Assembly (NCBI RefSeq): GCF_025698545.1
Contig: NC_068577.1
Location: 5,409,501-5,473,500 of the forward strand
DNA from: Gossypium raimondii
Taxonomy: Eukaryota > Streptophyta > Magnoliopsida > Malvales > Malvaceae
DNA: 64,000 nucleotides
Reading direction: 5' to 3'
Below, in pieces: positions 22,506 to 34,673 of this stretch. The position numbers and the translations under genes are program-made. How positions within the stretch are numbered: position 1 is the stretch's first letter; each line of letters begins with the position of its first letter. A model generated the notes under the pieces. It did no database searches, was not told the origin of the DNA, and worked only from the letters and a program-made list of their open reading frames with translations.

Positions 22506-23595
22506 GTTTCCAGGTTAACTGAGCAATGATTTTAGTTAATTAGGATCCTTTAACTGTGTTTAATGCATATGATGTAATGAAATGCAAATGCATGAAATGA
22601 GTGTGAAAAGAGACGTTGATTCATGTTCAATTTTTTTATTGAAAGCTTTACTAGAAAACAAATCTCTTTACATAAAGCGGACATATATATACGGCATTGC
22701 CCTTGTACTCCCAGTAAAGACACAGATCATTCAGATGTTAAGATACATCTCACGAATTTGACCTCCTTTTTGTTTGATCTAGGTTGTAAATCCTTGCTCA
22801 TTCACGTTCATTAGCTTCTTTATGAGATTGGGACCTTTGATGACTTTTGAATAAACTTTGACAATTTGGATCCTTAAGTCATGCAGCAAAGTCGTATACT
22901 CCTCTTGTTCGGCTTTTCGTGTCATGTTTTCTTCAGACCACCGTATTATCTTCCACCTTATCAAGAAACCCGTATTCCATGACAAGCTTTCTAATCTAGT
23001 AATCGAACTCAAATCAACATCTCTTTTCTACGATGCAAATGCAATGCAATCATGATGTCATGCAATCAAAACAAAATAAACCCAAGTCAGTATCACACCA
23101 AAAAGATATAATCCAATACAAACATGAAATAGCAAGAACATTTATTCAGGAATCCACTAGGGTTTGGTATAGCTCTACCTAGGGCAAGTTCCTAAAGCTC
23201 ACTATATAAGGCTTAGTTTCTAGAGTAAGGGTACCCGAACCAGCAGATTCCTCGATCCTCACCCATTATAGGCTCATGTGGATCGAGTTTAGTTCAGGGG
23301 AATACATTTCCCTATGGCTGCACGGAGATGAAAATCTCACGAAGACATAGGTACGGATGTACCCTGAAAGCAGTCCACTACCCTGCACGGAGGTGAAAAC
23401 CTTACGAAGGACTAGTTTCTTGCTGCTTAAGGGGGTAAAACGGACCATGCAATGCAAAATGCAAAGTTGCCAACATATCAAGATGAAAAATCAATGAATG
23501 CGAAGAGAACTCATGATTTTTTTTAAAAAATTTTTGACTTTCGACAAAAAGACAATGCATAATCAATTCATGGCTCGACTCTCAAAGTCCCTAGC
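22506..23595. other. Leader region between 5' LTR and gag
   Basis: About 1.1 kb downstream (minus strand) of the primer-binding site. No coding similarity recognised. Contains direct repeats around 23320-23410 (CTGCACGGAG.TGAAAA..TACGAAG twice). Confidence 0.5.
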
Positions 23596-23605
23596 GGAGT
23601 CGCCA
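23588..23605 (-). other. Putative tRNA primer-binding site
   Basis: Three bases inside the right LTR the minus strand reads TGGCGACTCCGCTAGGGA. It starts with TGG, the complement of a tRNA CCA end, at the place where reverse transcription should prime. The tRNA was not identified. Confidence 0.65.
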
Positions 23606-23608
23606 AGC

Positions 23609-24063
23609 TGTCGAAACCATTTTTTATTCAAAGGGAAAATGTATTTCTCCTTTCTTTTTTTCTGTATTTTTGTCTCCGTCTTTTACACTGAAAATCCCCG
23701 ATTTGCACTCGTATTGAATTTTCTCTCTGATTTTTCCTATCCCCCCTTTCACTGATCTTTCACGGCTTTAAATAGCCGAAATAGAAAAGAAAAAAAATCA
23801 CAAAAGATCTATTTTGTTTGGCATCGTCCCCGATTTTTGCTATTCTTCTGCCTTTTTTGTGTTTGTATGCCTCTTTTTCTCAGGTTTGGTGGCTGTTAAG
23901 TGCGTGCGTAGAGAGGAGGCCCGAGACGTGCGGCGTCTGGAACCTCGCTGGAGGCGTGGGGGCTGTGGCGCAGAGGCAGAAAAAGGGGCTAGGGTTTTAC
24001 TTAGGTTTTTTTGTTTTGTTGTATTGGGCTAGTATGCGGGCCTGGACAATTGGGCTTATTACA
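23609..24063 (-). repeat. 5' LTR (short, 455 bp) of the Gypsy-like element
   Basis: Starts TGTCGAAACCATTTTT and jumps straight to TATTCAAAGGGAAAATG, which in the other LTR is about 1.7 kb further on; from there to the end it is nearly identical to 13910-14341 apart from one divergent patch (about 23915-23975). So this LTR lost its inner 1.7 kb by deletion. Confidence 0.85.
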
Positions 24064-24230
24064 CCGACTTTGAAAGAAACTCAGACAATCCAAAATCTCT
24101 CATAGCTCAGCCTCCAACATTGAACACACTCCCAAATAATGATTGTATTCAAGGATCCACTCTTCATTATAATCTCGCTACACCCTCGCCTATCAAAGGA
24201 AAGTTTGAATCAATTTGTTGCTATCCAGTT
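24064..24230 (-). pseudogene. RNase H-domain (RVT_3-like) remnant, N-terminal half
   Basis: The minus strand reads RDYNEEWILEYNHYLG and then VCSMLEAEL, a stop, and EILDCLSFFQSRYLE, running into the insertion point. This is the start of the same RNase H-type domain whose end is at 11943-12180 (family form GGVIRDxNGEWILGY and CSVFEAELWGILDGL). The TGG-to-TGA stop after AEL and another before RDYN show decay. Confidence 0.75.
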
Positions 24231-24763
24231 GTGGTCTTCATTTCCTGCTACTAGTGAGTGGGATATCATATTTGGCTTTATACCGTTGGTTGTTATGGCA
24301 GCATCGAAATGCAAAACTATTCAATCCAGATTTTGTAAAGTGGGAAAGTGTTCTGTTTTAAAAATATTTACCTTTTCAAAAACCTTTACTTTTTTTAACT
24401 CTCTTTCATGGTTTATCTCGTGATTGAAGATTCTGTCCTCTTTATTTACCAACTACAAATTGAAATTAAGTAAAATGTCTTCATTCTTTTTTACGAAAAA
24501 TCCCAAAAAAGGATCTCCTTCAATTTCCAAAAAAGCTTTTCAATTTATGAAGCTAAGGTATTATGTTTGAAAATTCTTTAGTTTTTTTGTGATTTTTTTT
24601 TATAAATATATCAGTAACATACAACCCCTAAGATATTAGTTTTACGAGATCAATGTTTATCTTTTGATTTATGCTTGTATTTGTTAGGCTGGTGAATTGG
24701 GGTTTTGATAATTTTTATAAACTTTTTGAAAATAAAAGAAAATGGGTAAAAATTTGGAAATTC
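24231..24763. other. Unassigned flank
   Basis: Possibly the decayed upstream continuation of the RNase H-domain frame (minus strand) up to about 24400, but similarity is too weak to call. The rest is AT-rich. Confidence 0.35.
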
Positions 24764-25803
24764 AGGGTCCGTCTGTTTACATGTAAAAGGTTTTACGAAA
24801 AATGTTTTCTGCATTTTCTTGTGTTTGTTTCACAGAAAACAGCTTGGCCAACAGAAAATGACTTACAGGTCAACAGAAAATAAACCTTTTTCCTTGTAAA
24901 ATGACATACCGTTTTGAAAAGCGTAAGTCATTTTCCGAAGAAGAGCTCCTCAATAGATAATTTTACTTTTATATAAAAATTAACTTAAATCAAGTTTAAT
25001 ATTATTATATTGATAATAAATTTTATTTTTATTTTAAAAATATTAAAATATTAATATAAAATATTATATTTTAATATTATTAAACATACGTATTTAATTA
25101 TTTATATTTAGTCATATAATAAATTATTAATATAATTAATATAATTTATTAAATTATTTAATATTTAAATTTTATTTTAATAGTAAATTTTAAAAATAAT
25201 AATTTTAAATAATATTATTCACATATTATTGAAAATATCAATATTAATATTTTAATACTAAATATTTATTGCAATTATAAATATACTAATAGTAAATGTT
25301 TTGTAGTATAAATGTTAAAATATGTCATAAGTCTATATACTCTTCACAAATTTGCAATTTAGTTTCGTATTTTTATTTTCAAGAATTTAGTCCTCTACTT
25401 TCTAGATTTGAAAATCAAGTTCAATCTTTGAAATTGTTGATTTTTTTGTCAATTTTGTTAAAGTCACATTTTAAATAAAAAATACTCAGTTGGTAGTCAT
25501 GTAACTAAAAATAATCGTTGCAATGAACCTAAATTTAACAAAATATTTTTAATATATGTAAAATATAAAATTATAGATATAAAATAAACTCAATTAAACA
25601 ATGAAAAATAAAAAAATCTCAAATGTATGTTTGTTTAATTGAAAACAACTTTTATGAAATATTTTTAAAGAACCTACCAAACAAAAGAAAATATTTTACA
25701 CAAATTCATCCAAACACCAGAAAATATTAGCTTTTCCAAAAAAGTAAGTCATTTTCCAGAAATTATTTTCCGAAAGTCATTTTCAGTGAAACAAACAGAG
25801 CCT
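24764..25803. mobile_element. MITE-like element with imperfect terminal inverted repeats
   Basis: Left end GGGTCCGTCTGTTTAC, right end (reversed) GAGGCTCTGTTTGTTTCAC. Subterminal AAAATGACTT / AAGTCATTTTCC words are mirrored at both ends; the core is almost pure A/T. Internal words (GAAAATATTTTACACA, AAACACCAGAAAATATT) are shared with the element at 42345-42962. No clear target duplication was found. Confidence 0.6.
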
Positions 25804-26899
25804 CAATCTATATTGGTTCAATACTAATTATGTATTTCCACTACCTTGATATACCTCAACTAAGGATTTTCTAATTCAAAACTTTGAATTACACCTTTAA
25901 AAAGAGAGGATGTATAATCTTTACAATCCCTAACTTTTCAATTGCTAAATTTTTATGGCTAAACTAAAATCTTTCAACTTTTGTGGCTCGTCTAGAACCC
26001 TCCCAAATTACAATTCGTGATTTGATGAAGTAAACAAATAAAAGAACCGTTGTGTGGGTAAGTGTTTACAAATCTAACTCAAAAAACAAACGATGGTGAG
26101 GTTAAGTAAAGATTTTTCGTACAAAAACTATGTACAATAGAAAAAAATAAAATAAAAATTAAACCAAGGATGTTTCTTTTGATTTGTATGTTTTGATTTG
26201 AATGTTTTTGTTTTGAAGTGTTTTTTAATTGTGTTTATACTAAAGAATGAGTTGTGAAATGTTTGAAGTCATTGAGAGTGAATCAAAGCCATTACAAGCG
26301 TTAATTTTGAGCCGAAAATGTATTCTTGCAACCCAAGTATTGATACTTACCTATGGGGTATCGATACTTGACTAAAAAGTAATCCTTTATAACGTTATAA
26401 ATGCTAACTCTCAAGAGTTGTAGGCCAAATCTTGATACTTAGGCATTTAATATCTATACTTGGTTCCTAAATTCCTTATAAACATTAAAACACTTCATGA
26501 ATAACTCAAAAACATTTGGTTAAGAAAATAACACATATTTAAAACATGTTTTTAAGTATTTTGCAAGTCTTTGAAAATATTTGGTCACTAAATGACTTAG
26601 AAAATGAATAACTAAAAGTTATCTTAAAAGTTATCACATCAAAGCTAACAGCATTGTTAAGGTCTTGAGTTTGGATTTTTGTGTTTGTTGGTTCCCAGAG
26701 GGATTTGATATTCCTTGTGCTATTCCTCTCGTTACAATATGATATTCTCTAAATTTTTTAGAGTAATAACCTTGTCAACCCAAAGGTATATTATAACTAG
26801 GTTTAAAATTTGTTGTTATACTTTTTTTATGAATTTTCAACCTAACTTATGAAAATATAATAAACCTTATATTGATGTATTAAAGTTTATTATAGAAAA
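25804..26899. other. AT-rich intergenic DNA
   Basis: No gene or clear repeat recognised. Contains a near-repeat of AAGTATTGATACTTACC and TATCGATACTTGAC around 26334-26372. Confidence 0.5.
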
Positions 26900-26924
26900 A
26901 TTTTAGTATAGCGATAAAGTTCAA

Positions 26925-27174
26925 GGCTACACACGAACTTTGATTCTATGTGCAATGTTATACATGAACTTTAATTTTGTGCAATTTTATACATTAAATG
27001 TTGATTTGGTTCATTTTACAAGTTACTCACACAATTATCGATATAACATCATTTTACATTAACTTATTGCATACACAAATCAAAATAAGAGTTTCATATA
27101 TATATTTGAACTATGATCAAAGTTTAATGTATATAATTACACTAAATCAAAGTTCATGTGTCAAATTGTACATT
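26925..27174. mobile_element. Short inverted-repeat element (MITE-like)
   Basis: ACACGAACTTTGATT at about 26930 is answered by AAATCAAAGTTCATGTGT at about 27145 in inverted orientation, with internal copies of ACATGAACTTTAATTTTG. No target duplication was resolved, since the right end abuts the LTR insertion at 27175. Confidence 0.4.
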
Positions 27175-30100
27175 TGTAACACCTCGATACCCAACCCAAT
27201 CGTTAGGTTCGAGTTACGAGATGTCACATTCATTCCTGGAGCAACCATAGTTGAAACACAAACAATTCATAGCAGTCAATAATTAAAATTAAGTTAAAAC
27301 ATACATTCAACATGAAATAGAGTCAATTTCGAGTTTTACACAAACTTACGTAAGCTTAAAAGCTAACCCAAGATAAAAAAGGACCTAATTGTAAAGAATT
27401 TAAAATACAGAATCGACGTCGTGACATCTTCCTTTCCACGTCGTGATGTCAACAAACAATTTGTCACGTCACGACGTTAGGCCACTAAACGTCGCAACAT
27501 CACTTACTGTAATGACTTCACCGAGAAGACGGATCTCTCATCGCACTGTGACCCTATAGGTCATTTATCATCACAACGACATTCAAACGATGTCGCGACA
27601 TTGTATACTATTTTGGCCAAAATGTACCAATTGGTACCTATTGCTAACTCATTCACAACCTTCTACCATTTGTACCTAAATAATCTTTCTTTACCTAAAT
27701 TAAACATACCAAAAACATGTTCCAAAACATACATCCCTAATCATATGCATTCTACCTACCAACTTTAACATTCAATCATACAACTTCCTTGTCAAGAATA
27801 CATGAAAAACTTTATTCAACTAATAAATGGTTCCTTACCAATCCACTTATAAAATACTAATTCATAACCTTTGACGTACCATCTCACATGCAATATTTGC
27901 ATTTCAATCATTACCAAAACATGCCATTTCCAACAACCATTACCTATTTATATCACATTTTCATGCCAACTTGCTAATACCTAATACATATATATACATA
28001 TCAACTTCCAAAGTCAACATTCCAGACATATCAAAATACAAAAAGAACTGTATTTGGTACATGCAACTTAACTAAAAAAGAATTTCACCAACTTAGTTGA
28101 GTTCGAGATTTTGTCTAGATGTCGGAACTGATGTTTACGAACTCGTATATAACCTAACTTGCACACGAAAAATAAAATTGTACGCTAAGTAATTTACTCA
28201 GTGGTATTTCTATAATTCAAATATCACAAAACAACTTAAATTAATATATGTCATTTATATCAATAACAAACATTATAATAAACTCATCAATTATACCATA
28301 TAATACAATCTTAGTATGTTCTATCAACTAACTCGATAAACATTACATTAACATTCCATATTCCGAATTAAATGTAATGATTGGTTAAATTTTCAAATCA
28401 TTCAATATCCTCGTGTCGAAACATATAATATACCATCCATAATCGTTTCATACATGTTCATTTAACTAGTGTATAAGTAAAACACATTATTACCACAAAT
28501 CCCGTATCAATTTGGTCATTTTATTAACCTGACTTGAACTCGAACAAATACACAGATCTAACCAATCACACCAATTTGGCACCTAGTAACTCATCGAACA
28601 ATTTCGAAGTAAATAAATTGTACCCTGCACTCATTGGTATAATCGAAGTAAAAATGTGCCCAACATTTACATCAACACATAATATTTACTTCGATTGGTT
28701 AAATTTTGAATCGTAGTCGAAAAAATCCGCGCTTGATCTATCTTATGGCTGGCCAACTATATCTGACTCTGTCCGAACAGTTAATATGGTAATAATTTCT
28801 CAATTACAATTATAACTCAATTTCACAATTCAATATTTTCATTTCATCGATCAATCATCAATTCATAGGCATAACAACATAATTCATCTCATCACAAAGT
28901 CAATTTCACATTTACATCAACACATAATATTTTCAAATCCATTCAATTTAGTTATCTATCTCAAGTAGACAATCAAATCATACCATTCAACTTGATTTAA
29001 TAATTTCAGCTCACTTCATATTCTTATCATACCAAATAGAGTATATATACAACATTTGAAGTGATTCGAATTATATAAATACAAACCGTAAACTTCGAAC
29101 TATTCGTCGACAATCTTTTTCTTTCCCTCTTGATGATTCCGATTCGACATTACATACAGATTAACATAAACATACAATATCATCAATAATCAACCAAATT
29201 CACAATCAATTGTCAATTTATACGAATTTTATATTTTATTCAATTTAGTCCCTAAAACCGGGACCAACATAATTTTTCATTTAAAACTCCAAATTGAAAT
29301 TTGATTTCACTATAGTCCATTAGGGAACTCCTATTTCTTATTTCTACAACTAATTTTATAATTTTTTAGTTTAGTCCCTAATGTAAGAAACAATCAATTA
29401 ACTTCACAGCTTTAGTCAATTTTCACCTTCAAGCTTAAATTTTATCAATTTAATACCTAAAATTTCGAGAAATTAACAATGATAACTTTCTAAAACTTCA
29501 ACAATTTTATAAATTGATACATGGGCATAGCTAAATTAAACTCCTATGATCACAAAAATATAGTGTAGCGACCTAAATTTTTTGCACAGGCGCTAGTTGA
29601 GGCTATTATTATTATTATTATTAAAACAAACAAAAACAACAAAAAAAAGAAGGGAGTCGCCACCGATATTTTTCTCTAGGTGTGATCGGACACTTGATAA
29701 ATTCTCTTTTTAAAAGAAAACTTATTTTTAAAATTTTATAAAAAAGAGGTAATTTTAGGCCCACGTCAAAATCCAGAGAAAATTAGGGTTCGGGAGTCAG
29801 TTACGTGAGAGGAAGGTATTAGCACCCTCGCGACGCCCAAAATTGGTATCTCGTTAAACGTGTGTTGTCTTAATTTTCAAAAATACAAGTTTAATTTAAT
29901 ATTTAACCGTGATCCAAATTTTTTCTTTTTCTTTTTCCTTTTTTTTTAAACGAGAATTTTGATAAATTACATATTATTATATATTTTTTAAAATGTAATT
30001 TGATAATTTACAAAAGATAAACATTTTATTTTAAAACACAAGAATTTTTGAATATCTAGATTTTTAGAAGGGCGCCCCGTATTTAACATGAACCAATAAT

Positions 30101-32262
30101 ATTCACCCAACATAGTGATGAAATCAACAGCTTGATGCTAAATCGGTTCGTTGCCTAATATTAAAATTATCTAAATTAAAAATTATAAATGAAATATTTC
30201 TAAAATTAAAAAATGTAAAAAAAATGCCAAAAATATTAAAAACAAGACACTATTTAAATATTTAGACAAAATAAAAAGATCAAGAATTTCCCAAAACCCA
30301 AAGTTATGGGCTGCACAAGTTGGCCCTTTTCCTTCTCTTTTTTCTTTTTTTTTCAATTTTTCTTCCCTTTTTTTCTGCTGTTGGGCTACTGCTATTGGGC
30401 TGTCAGGGACTGGGCCTAATCTGCTGGCCTGGAGTGTGGCCTGCTAGATCAGCTGGGGTGTGGGCCGCGTGGAGTGGGCCTGTTGCTGGGCACTGGGCTG
30501 GCCTGTTGCCTAGCTGCTGGAATGGGCCGGGTGGGATTCTGTTCGATCGAGTGCTGCAGGTCGAGTATGGGCTTGCTGACTTGGGCCACGCAGGATTGGG
30601 CCGCCTGGGAGCGGGCTGCTGGCCTGCTTGTTGGAATTGGGCCATCTCAGTTTGCTGGCCTGTTGGCCCTTTCTTTTTGCTGCCGCTGTTTTGGGCCTAC
30701 GCTGCTGGGCTGGTGCTGGGTCTGTTGCTTGCTACTGGGCTTCGACTGGAATTAGGCTGTTATGTTGGGCTTCTGCTGCTGGATCAGCCTGCTGATGCTG
30801 GATTTGGGATTGCTGGGCACTGGTCTGCTGAGCGCGGGTCAGGTTGGGTTGCGCGGGTCGGGTCGGTCGACCCGACTGTTCTTTTAAATTTTTTATTTCT
30901 TATTTCTTTTTTCTTTTTTCTTTTTCTTCTTCTTCTTCAGGCCAAACCCTAGCCTCACGCCGCCGCCATCTTCTGCCCGGTGGTGTGACGGCGTCCTCCT
31001 CTTTTCCCTCTTTTTCTTTTTCCTCCTTCCTTCCCTTTCTATTCTCTCTTTCTTTTCTCTTCTCTCTTCTTTTTTCTTTTTTTTCTCTCTTCTCTTCTCT
31101 TTTCTTGTTTCTTTTCTTCTCGAAAGCCCCTTTTTGCTTTCTTGCTTAGGTGCGACGGTGGTGGCGGTATGACGACAGTGGCGTGACGATTTGGGCGATG
31201 GCCTTTTAGCTGCTGCTATTTTTTTGTTTGGTTGCTTTTTTTATTTAGTGTTTTTGTTGCTGTTTTTTTATTTTTCTTTTTCTTTGCTGAAAAAAGTCGG
31301 ACCACTCTCCCTCTCATTTTTTTCCTTTTTATCTTACTGATTTTGTCTTCTTTTCCTTTGTCTTCAAGTGGCAGTGGGAGGCATCATGAGCCTAGGCTGG
31401 TTGCCGGAGTAGCTGAAGGTGGCAGTGCACGCCCGAATGCTGATTGGGGTGGTCTGACATACCCAGAAGGACTAACATGTAGAGGACGCAAAAATTCTAA
31501 GGTTGAATTGTAATTTTAGGAAAATTTAAGGTCAAAATGTAATTTTAAAAAATTGGAGGTCAAAATATAATTTTAAAAAAATTAGGGGTCAAAATGTAAA
31601 TTTTAAATTTTATATATTTTTCTGATTATTATTATTCTGTTATTATTATTAAAATTAAAAAACATAAAAACACTAATGGGCTAAAGCCCAAACAAGTCCA
31701 AAATTAAACCCAATGGCCCCAATCATTGGCCCTATATGAGACCAGCCCAAACTCGGATAAAATTCAGTGATTACATATAGAATTATAAAAAAAATGACTA
31801 AATTGAACTAACTAATTAAAGGCTTGAAGCTTAGAACCCTAGGCCGAAAGCTCTCAAATTTCGACTATGGTGGCTTCGGTTTTGGGAAGGAGATGAGAAA
31901 AATGTTCTCTTTCTTTCCTTTTTGTTTGTTTTAATTAACATTTTTTTATTATATAGTTTTAAATATTATAAAAACTTTATAATATATATTATATATTCCA
32001 CTACCGTCCATTAGCATTTTTTAAGTGGTATAATTATCACTTTAGTCCTTAGTCCATTATCTAATTAAAATTTATAGTGATTAAACTTTACCACTTTTAT
32101 AATTTAGTCCTTATGCCTTAATTAATCACTAATTCAATAAAAATTCTCGACCAAACTTCAATTTACCTATATAATAACTCTGTAAACATTTACGGGCTCG
32201 GTTTATGGAAATAGGATCCCAAAACCGTATTTTCCAATACCATTAACTTTTGAATCATTACA
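27175..32262 (+). mobile_element. Solo LTR (about 2.9 kb without its own insertion), interrupted by a younger solo LTR
   Basis: Starts TGTAACACCTCGATACCC and ends TTGAATCATTACA, flanked by ACATT (27170-27174, 32263-32267). The end segment GGGCTCGGTTTATGG.AATAGGATCCCAAAACCG is a conserved LTR-end block in this plant group (from memory). Subtracting the nested 29564-31775 unit and its duplicated TATAG leaves 2871 bp. No gag, pol, PBS or PPT. Family differs from the other LTRs in this window. Confidence 0.85.
29564..31775 (-). mobile_element. Solo LTR nested in the 27175-32262 solo LTR
   Basis: Plus-strand ends TGTAGCGACC and CAGTGATTACA, flanked by TATAG (29559-29563, 31776-31780); 2212 bp. 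It carries GGAGTCGCCACCGAT and GGTTCGGGAGTCAGTTACG near its left end, so it belongs to the same superfamily and orientation as the 12181 LTR. The GC-rich middle (30390-30870) is full of TGGGC(C/T) words and yields long but meaningless open frames in both strands. Confidence 0.88.
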
Positions 32263-32267
32263 ACATT

Positions 32268-34673
32268 GGACTAAAGTTTATGTATAGTTTTGACATTCAT
32301 CCCTTTAATATATGATATGAAATGCATATATGAAAACAAAGGTAAATATCCCTTTCCCATGTAATTATAAAATATATTTTTAATAAATTTTATTCATCTT
32401 TTATTTTTAAACTTTTTAGAGTCAAGATCACTTTGACACTATACATAAATGTTGAGGATCAATTTTCTTTAAATTATGATAAACTTGACATAATATGTAA
32501 ATATCAATGATTAAATTTATTATTATGTCAATTAGAAAAAATTTACGCCATCATTTCATCAGCCATTTAACATGTAGGTAAAAAGAAAAGCATAATTGAA
32601 TGATCAATGGTATAGTTTATTCAAAATATATTTACGAGTAAATGGAGACCGCTAACAATAAATAATAAAAATGTATATTTGTATTTTGTGATGTGTATAT
32701 ATATATATATATATATCACTTACATATGGTTATTTAATATATATTCTAGTAATAACTTAGAATATCAAATTATATTTTCTGTTTCAGTAAAAGTTTTAGC
32801 TTGTACAATCATACAAGTGTATTTTATTTCGTTTTACCCATACCGATCTAAATAATATATACTGAAATATTTTATAATCAATGTACGTATTTTATGTGTG
32901 AGTTTTATTTGATTCTTTTAAATTAATGGTCAAGCTTTGTATGCGTTGTGTGTTGTTCGGTTGAATTCTATATTGTAATTGGACTCGTATCTTTTTGTAC
33001 ACGTATTGTACTTGTAACTATATTGTATTTGTGCTAATAAAAAGAAATTATAATACATTTCAATATCAATAAAAAAGTTAAGATCTTATTATTTTTAAAT
33101 TAGTAAAATGGATTACTGAAATTTGTTGAATGATGAATGTGCATGTGAAGTTTATTGATAACATTTTATGAGCAAGTGTATAAATTATTTTTAAATGTTT
33201 TGATAAAAACATATTATGTATTTACTTTTCAAAATTTAATTTTTTGAGACTTAATTACTAATTTTTCCAAGGGTCAATAATTTCAATCAAATTATTCCAT
33301 TTATATGAAAAAGTTCATTTGCATTTATTTTTCTCCCAAAAATTTATCATTTTATATAAAATGAATTTTGTTTCTAATGTTATACATTTATATATATCTA
33401 CATAAAGTATATACACCTCAACAATTATTCCTTTTATTTTTAAAATTGTTAAAATATTATTTAGAAAACGTATTTAGATTAAAAGCCTTTAAAATTAGTT
33501 TTTGCATTCAATACTTCAATTATTGTCAAATTATTAATTATTAATTATTAAAATTCACATGATATTTTTCCAGATAATATATATATTTTTCAAAGACAGA
33601 AGTACATGGATGAGAATGAAATATGAAAAAAAAGGTTAAAAGATGATAAATGCGGTGAAAGTATTTACCAGTGGAGTGTAATCAAGTTGGGCTGAACTCG
33701 AATAGTGCCAACTTGAACTGGACTCCAAGTTCAAGGTTCAATATTCGGTTTAAGTTCAACTCGAACATTAAATTTGAAGTTTGAGCTCCACTCGTGACAT
33801 AATCGAGATACTTCAACTTGATTAAGCTTATTTATTAATTTTTGTACTTGAGTTTGAGCTTGATTAAGTTTAGTTGTATTCAAGCTCGAACCCATTCGTA
33901 ATTAAATTCCTTTTACAGGGGTATAAATGTAATTTCATGATTTAAAATTTTATTAAAAATGAAAAGGCTCAATTAGGTTCATAACCTGTTCAAATAGAGT
34001 ATTATGATTCTCGAATTCGGCTCATCAATAGCTCGAGCTTGACTAAAAGAATACAAAAAAATTTGAATCGAAATCGAATAGTTGCGATCACTAGTGTCTA
34101 ATTTACACCCCAGTTTGACAAGTCTTCTCTTATAAAGAATGGTTGAAATTAATGCATATATTATTAAATGAGTAAATTTGATTTTTATACCACTAAAAAG
34201 GGCAAATAAGTTAAATTTTACTAGTGTTACTATAGTTAATTGATGAATTCATTTTATTTAGAGTTAAATTGCAAATTGAAAAAACATTACATATAATTTT
34301 TTAAATGGTACACATTAACTGCGTTAAGATTTAACATTGTTTTTATTTTTTACCGATACATGAATTAAATTAAATTATTTAAAGTGCTCACTTGTTAAAT
34401 GTATAGGATGAAAAAGAAATATTAATAAAATTATTAATTATTAATGCAAAATTTAAAATTTATGGATGAAAATGAAATATTGATAAAATATTATGGAACA
34501 TTGTTAAATTTTACCCTAACTTTTTAAAAAATACGAAGAAAAGTCAAAAGAAATTTCAAATCAGTAATTGCATTTTCTAAGATCTGTTTTTCTTCCAAAA
34601 CCCTAGAGTTCATAAATTTTTCATCTCTAAATCTCTGATCTTGTGTCATCCATCAGTTAATTATTGAAAGTCA
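32268..34673. other. Intergenic DNA upstream of DRP3A
   Basis: AT-rich; an (AT)n run at about 32694-32716. A segment at about 33680-34110 is rich in CTCGA/TCGAG words (AACTCGAA, GAGCTC, AAGCTCGAA) and may be a small decayed element like the hAT copy at 4526. No gene seen. Confidence 0.5.

Larger units (their letters stand above)
12181..24063 (-). mobile_element. Ty3/Gypsy-like LTR retrotransposon, decayed, minus orientation
   Basis: LTRs lie at 12181-14341 and 23609-24063. CCGAC flanks the whole unit on both sides (12176-12180, 24064-24068). On the minus strand the order is 5' LTR, primer-binding site, leader, gag, pol remnant, tandem array, polypurine tract, 3' LTR. Gag is broken by stops and shifts, and almost all of protease, reverse transcriptase and integrase is gone; only an integrase C-terminal scrap remains. 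A separate solo LTR (18475-20919) sits between gag and the pol scrap. Gypsy rather than Copia is inferred from the gag type and the integrase C-terminus. The element cannot be autonomous. Confidence 0.88.

Noticed and set aside
24139-24423. 94-codon plus-strand frame
   Set aside because: No recognisable domain; it overlaps, antisense, the decayed RNase H-domain frame.
30320-31513. Long open frames with signal-peptide-like starts (210, 101 and 93 codons)
   Set aside because: Low-complexity T-rich and TGGGC-rich DNA inside a solo LTR with exact ends and target duplication; open in both strands by composition.
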